Positions 23,511 through 35,260 of a stretch of DNA of 64,000 nt are shown here, piece after piece. Numbering within the stretch: the first letter of the stretch is position 1; each line of letters opens with the position of its first letter. Source of the DNA: Medicago truncatula (lineage: Eukaryota > Streptophyta > Magnoliopsida > Fabales > Fabaceae). The stretch lies in NCBI RefSeq assembly GCF_003473485.1, contig NC_053043.1:7202001-7266000 (forward strand), in the 5' to 3' direction. Below the pieces are notes generated by a model. It was not told the DNA's origin. It made no database searches and saw nothing but the letters and a program-made list of their open reading frames with translations. A program made the position numbers and the translations under genes.

Positions 23511-24698
23511 AAACTATTATAAAGAATAAGTTCTTATACTAAAAGTAAAAGAATGTCCTTTACACGGTGGACCATTTTGCTGGTGGTCCAGAACATGGAA
23601 AAAAACTGCACTCTTTGATTTCTAAGATAATTAATTATATAATAACAGTGAATTACCATTTTCATTTAAATTTACTTAAATGTTGTAAAAAGAACTACAA
23701 ATTATCAGTTTGAATTTAAAATTTTTTCAAGGTGAGATGCTGAAAAAAAATTACATCTTCAGATCTTAGTCTTAGACCATCTATCATATTAACTAACTAA
23801 AGCTTAGTTTGGTCTCATCAGTACTCATGTATTAGCTATAGGGAGATATAATGCTTTTTGTGTTTCCATGTCACTGAAGGCAAGCTAGCATATGTTATCT
23901 TACAGAAATGGAAGAACTTGGAACGACATAATGTAATTGTATCAATTTGGAACGAAATAAGGTAGAGAAAACTCCATTCCTTGACTTCTATGAGAAACAA
24001 ATTATCGTTTTCTTTTACTTAAGAAGCGTTCTTCCTGAACCCTCCCTGCATCTATTTCATTCAAGAAATGAGCCTCAACTTAAGTCAATTTTTGATCAGG
24101 TTATTATGCTCTATATAGATGGCCTTTAAAACATTGAAGGTATAGTCAAGTTTACATATGCAGCATGATAAATTACATATACAAACTGAATAATTGGTTT
24201 AGAAATGGCATACCCTCATATTCTAATGCAAATACATCCAACAGATGCACAGAAAAAGTAGGGAATAAAGAACTGATAGGAAACAGAATATTAAGGAAAT
24301 ATCATCCAAATTTTATTCAAGAAAATAAGCTTCTGATAGAACGTGTTTTATATCAGCGATCCAAATTCAGCACATAACATTTAACTATTGGTATTCAAAA
24401 CGAAAAGTGTAGTCTTCGTATTGTATCTAACACTAGGAAATGAATTTGATTTTAAGATGTTCAATTAAAATCAAATAAATTTAAACATCCAAATTTTTGA
24501 GAAGAACGATGTATAGGGGGGAGGGGAACTAAAAAAGAGATCAATGAAAAAAGAGAGAGCAAGGACCAAAGAAACACGTCCATCTTTGAGCAACCATTTG
24601 CAGATAGAATAAGGCAACAAACTATAGATGGTTTAGACTTGGAAATTTCAGTAAAATTAAATCCTCTTAAAACTGTTGGTTAAAATAACACTTTTATT

Positions 24699-25691
24699 CA
24701 TAGTTTTAAAACTCGGCTCGGTCATCGACTCGACGGGGGTACTGGGTCAATGATTAATGGTCGAACCACTGAGTCATTGGTCGAACCGCATGACTGAATC
24801 GGAACCACTCGGATGACTCGGTTAGATAACTCGGTCCTTAGATTAAATTTATATAGTTATTTAATCGGATTAACTCGGATTGAATCGGTGACTCGGTCAC
24901 TTTAGAAACTAAAATAATTAATGAGTGTTGTAATTTAAAAAAGGTTTACATTTAAGAACAAAAATAAAATCAAATAGATGTTTAAATATATGGACGAAGA
25001 GAGTAATACATATTCAAATAAATATAGTAAAATAAAACTATTCTTTCAAAAAAAATATTGTAAAAAAAATATTTATTAAAATATTTGAGATGTCGGACAA
25101 TAATATTTAAATGATAAGAGTGAGCTTGGTTCCTTAAAATAAAAAAGAGTGTTTGGTTCCCTTTAAAAAAATAGAAACGTTTACTTGTATAATATATTAT
25201 GAAGATAGAATAAAAAATAAAAAGAGAATACATGTTTTTTTTTTATTTTTAAGAAACACAAAATACAAGTTATTAAAAAAAAATGACGAAAATACAAATT
25301 ATGCAAAAAAAAAAAAAAAGACAATACAAGTTCAAATGTGAATGGAAAATTAATATGTTATTTTGAATTAATATGTAATGAATATGAATCAATATTTTAT
25401 CACAACAAACAAAAGTGGTTCAGTGGTTCTTAGTGTCTTAGTGAATGCATGCATGCCTGTTTGATCCCCAGTTGCACCAATTTTCAATTTTTTGATATAT
25501 AAAACAATTGTTCATTAAAAAAACCGGTCAGCTCATTAAACCGCCGGTTTTAACCAAGTTTTTCCGATTCATGCCGGTTCTCACCGGTTTAAATGCATGA
25601 CCGATCCAATATGTCAACCGAACCGGTTACCCCTCCGGTTCACGGTCGGACCGGTTCGACCGGCCGATCTAGTCCGGTTTTCAAAACTATG
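24699..25691. mobile_element. hAT-like non-autonomous element with 8-bp target duplication
   Basis: The ends CATAGTTTTAAAACTCGG and CCGGTTTTCAAAACTATG are inverted repeats. The exact 8-bp CTTTTATT flanks the element (24691-24698 and 25692-25699). Both subterminal regions are rich in CGGTT/AACCG motifs (CCGGTTCGACCGGCCG type on the right). The middle is AT-rich and carries no transposase. An 8-bp duplication points to the hAT superfamily. Confidence 0.75.
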
Positions 25692-25882
25692 CTTTTATTA
25701 TTAAAAAGAGCCATGACAGTTACGTAAATAATACTAAAAATTATAAACAAACATATATCTAATATAAAATTAGATATAACATTCAAATCTCATAAAACAT
25801 TCATAAATCATACAAAACACCCAAATCTTATGAAAGCTTTCAAGTCTCTAACATAATATCAAAAGACTTGATCAAAATTCAA

Positions 25883-26432
25883 CATAGTAGTCAATCTCGG
25901 ATTGCAGTGCATAATGGCCGACCTTAAAAGTGGGATAGCGGGTTAGCGTATAGTGGTATGACAAATAGTGTTACCGATATTTGATTATTTTTTGAACCAA
26001 ATGACATGAATAAGGGTATAAAGTATAAACAAACTTATATATTTTTAAACAAAAACTTATATTTAATATAAAATTAAATATAACACTCAAATAAAAATCA
26101 TAAAACAAGAGAAACCATAAAACAAAATAAAACAGAGGACGAAAAAAAGAAGAGAAACCATACAACAACTCAATTTGGTTTTAAAAATCCCCAAAATGCC
26201 CTAAAATCAATTTAGAAATTTGAAAACCATACAAAATGTTTTAAAAATAGTGTCAATATGAAAATTTTCAACTAAAATCAAATAGCGGCCGAAGCGGCCG
26301 CTATCTGCTCCGCTCCACTATGCTGTTATAGCCGCTAAAGCGACCGCTATCTCATTCCGCACCGCTACAACGATTAGCGTAGCGGTTCATCGCCGCTACG
26401 CGCGTCCGCTATAGCGCCGCTTGACTACTATG
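25883..26432. mobile_element. MITE-like element with GC-rich subterminal repeats
   Basis: The ends CATAGTAGTCAA and TTGACTACTATG are a perfect 12-bp inverted repeat. The right subterminal part is dense in GCGGCCGCTAT and GCCGCTA motifs in both orientations, and the left has shorter GGCCGAC/GCGGGTTAGCG motifs. The interior is AT-rich and non-coding. A clear target duplication was not found; only an imperfect TGATCAAA similarity lies outside the ends. The overall structure suggests a hAT-derived MITE. Confidence 0.65.
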
Positions 26433-27226
26433 ATCAAATAAGGAGCACTTTCTGAATCAAGACACTGCTTACAAGTGCAGCTATACTTTGAGTAAAGCTA
26501 CATCAAGTGCAACCAACCTGGATAAATTTTATATCAGTTAATCCTCAACAAACTCAAGTAGTCCAGAGATTTAAGGAATTGAGCAAACAGGACAGGACAG
26601 GACTAAAAAATAATAATCAATCACTACTAATTCAAGTAGTAGTTGATAAAATTTGCAGAAGCAATGGACCTGATTCCTATTTTCTATAATTTCACAAGAT
26701 TAAAGTGACTTTTTGCATAAGAATACCACTCAATTTTATGTCAGAACCACAGCTCTGTGCTTTTTGCATAAGAATAGCACTCAACAACCACAGGCAAAGA
26801 AAATTCATTTTGCTTTAGACATCCCCGTAGCAACTTTTGCGACACACACACTGAGACTTGTGTAGCCGTCAGCAAAAATTTTAATTAGACTTGAGTGGAC
26901 TTAACACTTAATTCCAATCTTAGATAACAAAATCACAAAGCATATAATGAGATACAACATAAAAAACCAACGAAAAACTCTAATTAACAAATGAATGATG
27001 CCTACCTTTAACATAACAATTTCAAATGCTGCTATCCCAAGGTTAACAATAATTCATGAAGTAACCCATAAACATAAAATTAACATAAAAGTAACAAGCT
27101 GCTATTCCAACTTTAACAAATAATTCATAAAGTAACCCATAAACAGAAACTAACATAAAAACTGCAATAAGCGAGTTGAAGATCCAATGGAAGGGTTCTT
27201 GATAAACCTCAGGAAGTGGCATAATA

Positions 27227-28473
27227 TTAAGAACAAGGCGATATCAAACTATCATGATAGACTTCTGGACACCACCGGCCGTTGATCGTTTGAATTCCCA
27301 AAGCCTTAAAAGTACCATCTGTTGAATTGTAAACAACCAACTCGTGCACGTTCCCCAGCAACAGTTGGTCATCGTTGGAAACATAAAGGGCTTTGTAATA
27401 TGGACAAAAATTACGAGCTGGTATGTCAGCATCTCCCATGTAAGGAACACGGAACAATTTAGCCCAAGAATCTTCATTTCCATACTCCTTCATAAGCCAA
27501 ACATCTGCCAAAGTATCACCATGACAAAGTATGCACAAACAATCCATCATCACATTTAAGATTGGAGAAAACACAGACATCCCTCCATAATCAGGCTGCA
27601 ATATCTCTCGAAAAGACTCCGTCTCCAAATCAAAAGAAACAATGCTTCGTGTATAAGGAAAACGATGTTCTGCTTCAAACCAATTAAAAGTTCCACTAAC
27701 GAAATTTCCTGTTCCGGTATTAGGAAAACGATAAGGGAAATGGGTTTGAATCCTTCTCCAATAATCGGTACCCATGGTGTGAACATTTACTTGAGTTTTC
27801 ATAGCCCTATTACCATTAATAAGAGATTCATACCAAGAAACTGCGACCACCTTGTAAGTATCACTGGAATGATCATATCCAAAGCCATACATTGTGAAAT
27901 AACTAGGCGTTCGAGTTGGAGGAACTTCTAGATAGGGCGACTTTGTAAATTTGCTAATGGAAGGGTTCCACAAATTTGATCGAGTGCGAAACAGAGAATG
28001 CCATGGCAAGAAGCAACTAGGATAGTTTTATCATTGAGAGGGTAATCTAGGTGCAAGGCAGTGGGGATGGAGGTTACTTTTGTGAAGAGAGAGGAGAGAG
28101 GGTAAGACATGTGGTCGACCTCGAGTGAGAAATGGGTGAAACTTGAGACGAGGAGACGTGGGCGCGTGGTTGACACATGAAGGTGCTTTTTGGCGAATTT
28201 GTGATCGAAGATGAGAGATTTCCATTACTTACAGACGCATTGGAGTTGCATGAGAGACTTCACGGGAAGCCGGGAGAGAATCTCTACAACGAGATCGAAT
28301 GGAAGAGTCGGAAGGGAATCTCCAGGAATAGCAGAGGAGGAAGATGGTGAAGCTAGGGTTAGGGTTAGGGTTTCAGTGGAGAAGCTCAATTTCATGATGG
28401 CGGATGTTTTCTCCAACGGTGTATCAGACGAAGCAACCTGGTTTTGCTCATCAGCATTGCTACTTGGCGTCAT
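27227..28473 (-). pseudogene. F-box/FBA pseudogene of the array
   Basis: From the ATG at 28473 the frame encodes an N-terminal extension and the F-box (LPTLPFDLVVEILSRLPVKS, then LMQLQCVCK). It is then cut by TAA at 28225-28227, where paralogues have a serine codon (CKSWKSL). The same frame continues (WKSLIFDHKFAKKHLHVSTT ... SCHGILCFALDQ) to about 27975, where several bases missing relative to the paralogues shift the frame. The rest is read in another frame (LWNPSISKFTKSP ... YGFGYDHSSDTYKVVAVSW ... DSLISPCS, stop at 27227). The FBA part is otherwise well preserved, so inactivation is recent. One nonsense and one frame-changing deletion are enough to abolish the protein. Confidence 0.9.
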
Positions 28474-30115
28474 GCCCTCCTCATTGTCGCTAGTAGCAAA
28501 CCGCTTATTGTCTCTTTCAAGGGTTAAGAGTTTAAATAGTCTTCTTAATATAAAGGAAATCTAAAAAATAACACAACACTTCTATAAAAACTGTGCCCGC
28601 CTTTCCGTTTTTTTTATTGCGCTAACGTTTGAAAATTATTATCGGTGTTCTTTTTATGAAATTTTGATTTGGATTAAAACAAAAAATGTAAATGTTTGTA
28701 GCTTTCAAGTTATAGCAAACCAAACATTATTTATTGCAATCCAATAGCGCTTAGATGGGATAGAACGAGTCTCTTCTAACTTAACCAAGATCCTAGGTTC
28801 GAATCTAGCCTTGGGCATGCAGCAACGTTAAAACTCTTAGGGAGAGCCTGCCGCCTATTTGGGCATGCAGCAGCATTCGTTATAAATTCATCCGCTATAA
28901 TCTAACTTATCAACTATCTGTTATTTTTTAGCAAATTAAAGTCATAGTGTCTTGATTTTGGGATGAACATGTAAGTTATGCGCATAGAAAACTACACTAC
29001 ACATAAACCAACCTCCCTCACTTCACTACACGTAAACCAAAATCTAGTGTAATCTATTCCCCCAAATGTGACCTTACTCCACATCCTTGGAGGTTACAAT
29101 TCCCTTGATCTCAGACACAGATTCTTATCACAAAGTCGTGCAACCACATCATTCTTTCTTTTTCATTCTATTGTTTATCTTTCCCTCTCTCGATAAGATA
29201 AACCGGAAGTATAGTTCTGAACAAAATTAAAAAAAATATATACACATAATAGTTTAACAGAGAATTCTTGTGTGTATTTATAATCTTAACATCTCACAGG
29301 AGGACTGTGAAGAAAAAGTTTCCTGTGTTATTATGTGAACTTCTTAATTGAACCATTAGCCTAAATGGCCGTGGAAGATAAGTACTGGTCACCAGACTCA
29401 CCAATACATCCCTAGAAAAAATTGCTTAGATGTCCTTACATCTTCTTCTCCACGGATCAGGTAACTCCCGTTATTTTCCTCTTTTCCTCTTCCTGTACCA
29501 ATACTCTTTTCTTTTATATCTTTGGTCTCCACCTCCTCATCCTCCTCTCTATTTGCGCCACCTCCCGTTGACACAGTGCCTCCACATGGACATCAACAAG
29601 GTGGGGCAGCAGGTGGCTTTGTTCTCCCAACAATAAAGAATTGTTTTAACTCCCTTGAATCGAAGATGAAGCAGGGGAAGGTATTGAAACCAAATCAGAA
29701 TGTGCTGATGTTGACACAACCAGGCTTCTCAGAGACCCTCACTTTGGATGCCAAATCCATATTGCATTTTTTTTTTTTACAATCTGTATCTCTAGTGGCC
29801 GCATAAAATACAACTTTCTCAGCAAAAGCTTCAATATCTTAAATACTACATCGAGCCACTTAAATACTCCACCAAACATTTTATACTACTCGATGCAGGC
29901 CTTAGGCATCCGATAGTAACCAAGTCCCTATTAGACAATCACAAGGAGAATGAAGGGAATGACTCAACATTGAAACAACAAATGAAATCTCTGAACAGAT
30001 GATAGTGAATTAGTGATATAATTTAGCTTACTAACAAGGCTTTGGCACCCTCTTGGATCAGTAAATGGGCCTCCTGTCCAGGGAGGAGTTCATGGAAGAG
30101 TCAGCAATTTTACAG
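28474..30115. other. Intergenic part of the array; no gene supported
   Basis: Contains the upstream flank of the F-box pseudogene and AT-rich DNA. A proline- and serine-rich open segment at 29522-29806 has no ATG start. A minus-strand stretch near 30110-30030 reads HELLPGQEAHLLIQEGAKAL before a GTAAGC donor, so it may be an exon remnant of an unknown gene. Confidence 0.4.
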
Positions 30116-30179
30116 TCTAACATGCCAGTTCCCTTGAGAATGTCGGATACATGCTTTTTTTTTGAGAAACAACACCAGT

Positions 30180-30315
30180 GAGATTGAGATTATTTGTAAC
30201 AACCTCAATGCATATAATCTTTATTGTTCCAGCTTGAGGGGACTGTTGGAGTTCTAAGTATTGAACCCATAAGCCCATTAGTGTATTTGTAAATATATTC
30301 TTGTAATCTCTCACC
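30180..30315 (+). mobile_element. Possible Copia-type LTR end fragment (fossil)
   Basis: A purine tract (TTGAGGGGA) is followed by CTGTTGGAGTTCTAAG and CCCATAAGCCCATTAGTG, an arrangement seen where the polypurine tract meets the 3' LTR in plant Copia elements. It ends where ABCI12-like sequence begins at 30316. Only a fragment is present, with no second LTR, so this is a weak call. Confidence 0.3.
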
Positions 30316-30690
30316 GCAGGTGGTGGAGTTCTCGACTGAACAAGCACAGGCACACCATCTGAACCCAGTCCTAATGTTATGAATAACAATGCCAATAGAA
30401 AATAAACTTGCCCCAATTGATCCTAAAATAGCAATTACGTGAGAAGTTTCCCAAATTAACACAACATTTCAAGATGAAAACAATCGTAAGCGAATAGCGA
30501 GCTATGGGTAGTTTTGACTTTCAAGACTTGTATATGAGAAGCACAAGCTAGCTCGAAGCATAAATTAGCATTAAGCATGAAAGAAAAAATACGCCAAATC
30601 TTGAAATCAGACGAAAAGACAAACAACCAAAACCTGATGATCAAAATAATATAGTGAGTGAATCAGAAGATAAACCGAACAATCATTGCT
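30316..30690 (-). pseudogene. ABCI12 gene fragment (part of exon 3 plus upstream intron)
   Basis: The minus strand from 30422 reads DQLGQVYFLLALLFITLGLG, then SDGVPVLVQSRTPPPAV, nearly identical to exon 3 of the intact ABCI12 gene at 51018. It includes the acceptor just before it and about 250 bp of the preceding intron. Homology stops abruptly at 30316 inside the exon, where LTR-like sequence abuts. The copy therefore covers about 107 bp of coding sequence and cannot make ABCI12. It lies inside the F-box array, about 20 kb from its source and in the same orientation. Confidence 0.9.
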
Positions 30691-31800
30691 ACTGATGTTA
30701 GTCAAGTAAACAGCTCTGGTCAGCAGAGTTGTTGTTTCTTCATCTCTTAGTTTCTGCAGCTACGAAACAGGTACAAGCATTGTATGTAACACAGAAATAA
30801 GCTAATATTAATCAAATAAATTTAAACATCAAATTGCTTGAGCAAGGACCAAGGATAGCTGATGATACAACGAAAAAAGAGAGAGCAAAGACCAAACAAA
30901 CATGTCTTTCTTTGAGCAACCATTTGCAGATAAAATGAGGTAATACTTGCTATTAAAAGATCCATGACTGTTATCCCTTCGAAAACTCCCACTTCAAACA
31001 AAATATAACTTAAATTTTAGCGACCAGGAGCACTTTCCAAATCAAGAGACTGCTTACAAGTGCAACTATGTATTTTGAGAGGAAAGCTACAACAAGTGAA
31101 AGTGAAACCAACTTGAATAAACCCTATATAAGTTCAACAGAACTGAAAAATGATAATCAGTACAAGCAACTCAACCACCACTAATTCAAGTAGAAGTTGA
31201 CACATTTTGCACATCATGGACCGGACTCCTATTTTCTATGATTTCACAAGATCAAAGTAAATAAAAATACAGTTTCAGCTATTGAACCTAGTAATTCCCA
31301 CAATAAGGTTCAAATTTGGGACAAAAGCCCTGATAAATAATTAAATCCATACCATGCATAGAAAGCTACTGTAAAATAATAACAAAGCATAAAAATTTAG
31401 TGAGCGAGAAAGAGAGGAAACATATTACCATTGGGATGGTGGAGGAATAATGCAGAAGACTCTAAAACCATGATTCTATGTTGTTTGCATAAAAACATCA
31501 CTAACATCGTCATTAGCCGCACACAATATGAAATTCGTGTAGCCATCATCAGAAATTTTAATAAACATACAATACAAGAGACTTGTCATAACACTTGATT
31601 CCAATTTAAGAAAACCAAATCAATTACACCTAACAAAGCAATTTCTCTTGCTGCAAATTCCACCGACCAATGATTAAACAACAACCCATGAAGTGAGTAG
31701 TAAATATAAAAGTTGCAATTAGGAAGTGGAAGCATCCAATGGATGGATTCTTGATACACAAATGGCATAACATATCATTTAACATACATACTAATACTAT

Positions 31801-32985
31801 TCACGGACAAGGTGATATTAAACTTTCCTGGTATACTTTTGAATTCCAACAACTAAATGTATTTTGAATACCGAAATCCTTAAAAGTACCATCTCTATAA
31901 TTGTAAACAACCAACTTGGACGTCATATCAAGTAGCACTTGATCATCCTCAGAAACATAAAGTGGACAAGCATGAGACCAAGAACGAGGATGATCTTTCA
32001 TGTGAGGAAGACGGAACAATTTAGTCCAAGAATCATTATTTCCATACTCCTTCATAAGCCAAACATCTGTAAAAGTAGGATCATTAGAAAATAGGCACAA
32101 GCAATCCCTTAACACTCCTAGCATAAAATTAACCACGGTTATCACTCTATGATCAGGCGGTGGCAATAGCTCTCGATAAGACTCCTTCTCCAAATCAAGA
32201 GAAACAATAAACAATGAAGTGGCCGACCAAGTTTTAGATGTCAACCAATTAATAGTGCCACAGACAACTGTTCCTGAACCATCCGCACCAAAAGGGGTAT
32301 AAGGAAAATTCTGAATCCTTCTCCAAGAGTTAGTACCCAAAGTATGAAGCATAGTTTGATTTTTGTCAAGCCCATAATGAGAACCGTCATCACTATACCA
32401 ATCAACAACAACAACCTTGTAAGTGTCACTTACATGATCATAGCCAAAGCCATACAGTCTGCAAAGCCCCTCTCGTTCTGTATAGCCCAAAGAGGGCAAT
32501 TTAGTAAATTTCTGAATGGAAGGATTCCACACAAGAGGGGGAGCTTTACCGAGACTGAAACAGAGGATGCCGCGGCATGAACCAATGAAGCGATCCCAAC
32601 TTTGATCGTTTAGAGGGAACTGTAGCTGCAAGGGAGTGGTGGTAGGGGTGATTTCTGTGAAAACGGAGGAGAGAGGGTAATAATTGAGTGAGGGTTTGGT
32701 TTTATCTGAGACAAGATGGTGGCGCGTGGTTGAAACGCGAAAGTGGTTCTTGGCGAAATTTGAATCTGAAATAAGATATTTCCAGGATTTGCAGACCGAT
32801 TTGAGTTGCATGAGGGATTTGACTGGAAGCCTGGAAAGAATTTCAGCCACGATGTCAAACGTAAGACTGGGAAGAGGCTGTTGGTGAAGTGAATCTCCAG
32901 GAGTGATGGAGGAGGAAGATGATGATGCAAGGGTTAAGGTTAGGGTTGTTTCATCCGGAGTAGTGCTGGTTAGAGTAGTAATTCA
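31801..32985 (-). CDS. F-box/FBA gene of the array, apparently without a start codon
   Basis: One open frame runs from an in-frame TGA (32985-32983) to the stop at 31801. It encodes ETTLTLTLASSSSSSITPGD, then SLHQQPLPSLTFDIVAEILS, RLPVKSLMQLKSVCKSWKYL and a complete FBA domain (LVWNPSIQKFTKLPSL, YGFGYDHVSDTYKVVVVDW, DVWLMKEYGNNDSWTKLFRL, ending QESLISPCP). No ATG lies between the TGA and the F-box; the first one (32811-32809) is inside the F-box (LMQL). Paralogues begin with an ATG well upstream. Either the start codon was lost, or an upstream exon supplies it, or translation begins within the F-box and makes a protein unlikely to bind SKP1. The FBA part shows no breaks. Confidence 0.8.
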
Positions 32986-33329
32986 CCACTTTTGTCTTTG
33001 AAATTGTAAAGAAACGAGTTTTAATATACGACGGATGTATGTACTATGTACAGATAGATATGAGCTGCAAATATCTAATCTAACTTATTTCTAATCCTAG
33101 TTAACACTCCAATTATCACTTATCACTTGAGAATAGAACGACAGTTAGTTGTCGTTCGGAAGCGAACAATAATAAACTGTCGTTGGTGGCATTTTTGGTA
33201 ATTCGAGGTGTGTGAACAAGTACTAGGTGTCTAAAGAGCAATTTTTCTGATCCTTTTGACCAAAAGAAGTGGAATCAAGGAACAAAAATGCATCAGATAC
33301 AATCACAAGAATTTATCGTAGAGTTGTCC
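32986..33329. other. No gene seen
   Basis: Upstream flank of the preceding F-box gene, AT-rich. A GACAGTTAGTTGTCGTTCGG stretch and an AACTGTCGTTGG stretch form a weak local repeat near 33130-33185. Confidence 0.45.
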
Positions 33330-33361
33330 AATTGGTATAGGTGTTCAAAACCGAACAAACC

Positions 33362-33470
33362 CAATAGAAAACTGCAACCCGAACCAACTCAGACCGAAAA
33401 TCACAAAAAAAAAAAAAAAAACTAATAGAAAACCGCAAACCGAACCAACTCAGACCGAAAATCACAAAAA
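33362..33470. repeat. Two-copy tandem repeat, 61-bp period
   Basis: AATAGAAAACTGCAACCCGA and the nearly identical AATAGAAAACCGCAAACCGA start at 33362 and 33423. Both are followed by ACCAACTCAGACCGAAAATC and an A-run of differing length (about 17 and 9). Confidence 0.85.
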
Positions 33471-33938
33471 AAAACGCATTTGGTTTGAATGTATTCGGAT
33501 CATTTTTGACTCAACCACATAGTTCGATTTACAATTTTTATTTTACCGATCAGACTAAACTGCAACATAAGAGAAACGCTAATTAAACATATGTTACACA
33601 CTCAAGTACTCATAGCAAAAACAAAAAGTGATGTAAATATACTTCTTTTAAAAAAATTATGTAAATATACCGACTAATCTTTTGGTAAGGTTGCTAAAAA
33701 AAATCTCTTGATAAAGTGTGGTGTGGTTGTTCAGAATGATATGCCACTTCGTGATTGTCCTAATGCAATGTATATCTGAAAGTATTTTTGTCAAGTTTAT
33801 CTTAACGAATTTTACATGCAAGATTGTCTAATGTGGTTTAAACACCGTGCTACTATTAGGCGAGTACTATGTAACCTATTTTGAGATTTGGCGGAATAGA
33901 AATTATGAGATTTTTAAGCATTGAAGAAAGACGCTTGA

Positions 33939-34229
33939 CAGGGGCGTCCCTGAGGGGGTGCAAACAGCTCAAACGAGCTGGGCCTCCCACAAGGATGGGC
34001 CTCAAGAGTGGGGGTTCCTCATGATTGATTTTGGTGTTAGGTAGGGGTTCCTCATATATACGGTAGTCATTTTCACCTCTGAGTATACCGCATATATACG
34101 GCACCTTGTATTTATCTTTTAAAAAATATAAATAGAACATCGCTCTTTTAAAAAAAAGACATTTTAATTTTATCACTGGCCTCTTTTCATTCCCCGAGCT
34201 GAGCCTTCGAAATCTCAGGGACGGCCCTG
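33939..34229. mobile_element. hAT MITE with perfect 8-bp target duplication
   Basis: The ends CAGGGGCGTCCCTGAG and CTCAGGGACGGCCCTG are near-perfect 16-bp inverted repeats with the CAGGG terminus typical of hAT elements. The exact 8-bp ACGCTTGA flanks both sides (33931-33938 and 34230-34237). It is 291 bp long and non-coding. Confidence 0.88.
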
Positions 34230-34299
34230 ACGCTTGAGCTTCGGTGAATACTATATTCTCGTATCATTCATCCATGATCAAAGCTTTTAGCCCCAGCAG

Positions 34300-34790
34300 T
34301 AAGCAACACGTGATCTGTCATGTTCACCGGCATCCCTCTCTTGAAGGCGTTATTTAAATTAACACGGATGACTCTTCTTTTGGCAATCTAGATAATACAG
34401 GTTTTGGCAGTCTTTTTGAGAAACGATATGTGAATTTGGATTCAAGGTCTTTTCGGATCTTGTGGGAGAGCTTCAAATTTTATTGGCTAAACTTTCAACT
34501 ATTTTGAGAGGTCTTGAATTGGCATCTAACTCTCAGACAACTTTGGATCTAATTACTAATACTAAGCATAATGACTTTTATCCTCATGCAACTTTGCTTT
34601 CTCTCATTATGACTTTCTTTTCTTTCTTTGGAAGTCTCCTTTATTCATACTATGAATGTATTGATCGGTTGGTTCAATTTGGTGCTACTAATGTTGACTC
34701 TTTAAAGTTGGAGATTTTTCCTCTCCTCAAATGGATATTGCTCTACTTGCAGATGCCTTTGGGGTGTGCAGACACAGGAGTTCTTAGTTT
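34300..34790 (+). mobile_element. LINE-derived RNase H domain remnant
   Basis: Read across frames, the plus strand gives INTDDSSFGN, an ILWESFKFYWL segment, a GLELA...LRQLWI segment and VLLMLTL. This corresponds to the RNase H domain (RVT_3) that ends plant L1-type LINE ORF2 proteins (WxKxNTDG, LA ExxA, LWIESDS-like motifs). Several stops and frame changes are present. A T-run at 34788-34809 follows. Confidence 0.6.
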
Positions 34791-35260
34791 TTTTTTTTTT
34801 TTTTTTTTTCCATATTTCTTTATTTTCCCTTGATAAAAAAACCTCTTGATTAGGTAACTCTGAATGTTTCTTAAAAAATCTTTGATTATTTTAGGGTTTT
34901 TTTCTTGAAAGATTGATGGACCAAATGGTTTTTTTTTCTTTTTCTGAGGGATGATGGACCAAATGGTTAAGAGCTCAAATGTCCAACATGAACCAAATTA
35001 TTGTTAATTAAGAAAAAATCGGTACGTTTACGACAATTATATAAAGTAAAAGAAGGATTTTTACACGAAAAATTCTTATGTAGTCCCAAAGCTTTGGATA
35101 TAATATTTAGACACAAAACTGGAAAAGGTAAAACGAGAATAATTTTTTTAGTAATATGCATTTATAAATAATACACATTTTTACACGGTGGACTAATTTT
35201 TTGTGGTTCAAAACATGAACAAGAAAGGCAGAAGAAACTCTGCTACTTGATGTATAAGAT

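Noticed and set aside
29522-29806. Proline/serine-rich open segment as a small gene
   Set aside because: It starts at TTG, has no ATG, no recognisable domain and low-complexity composition.
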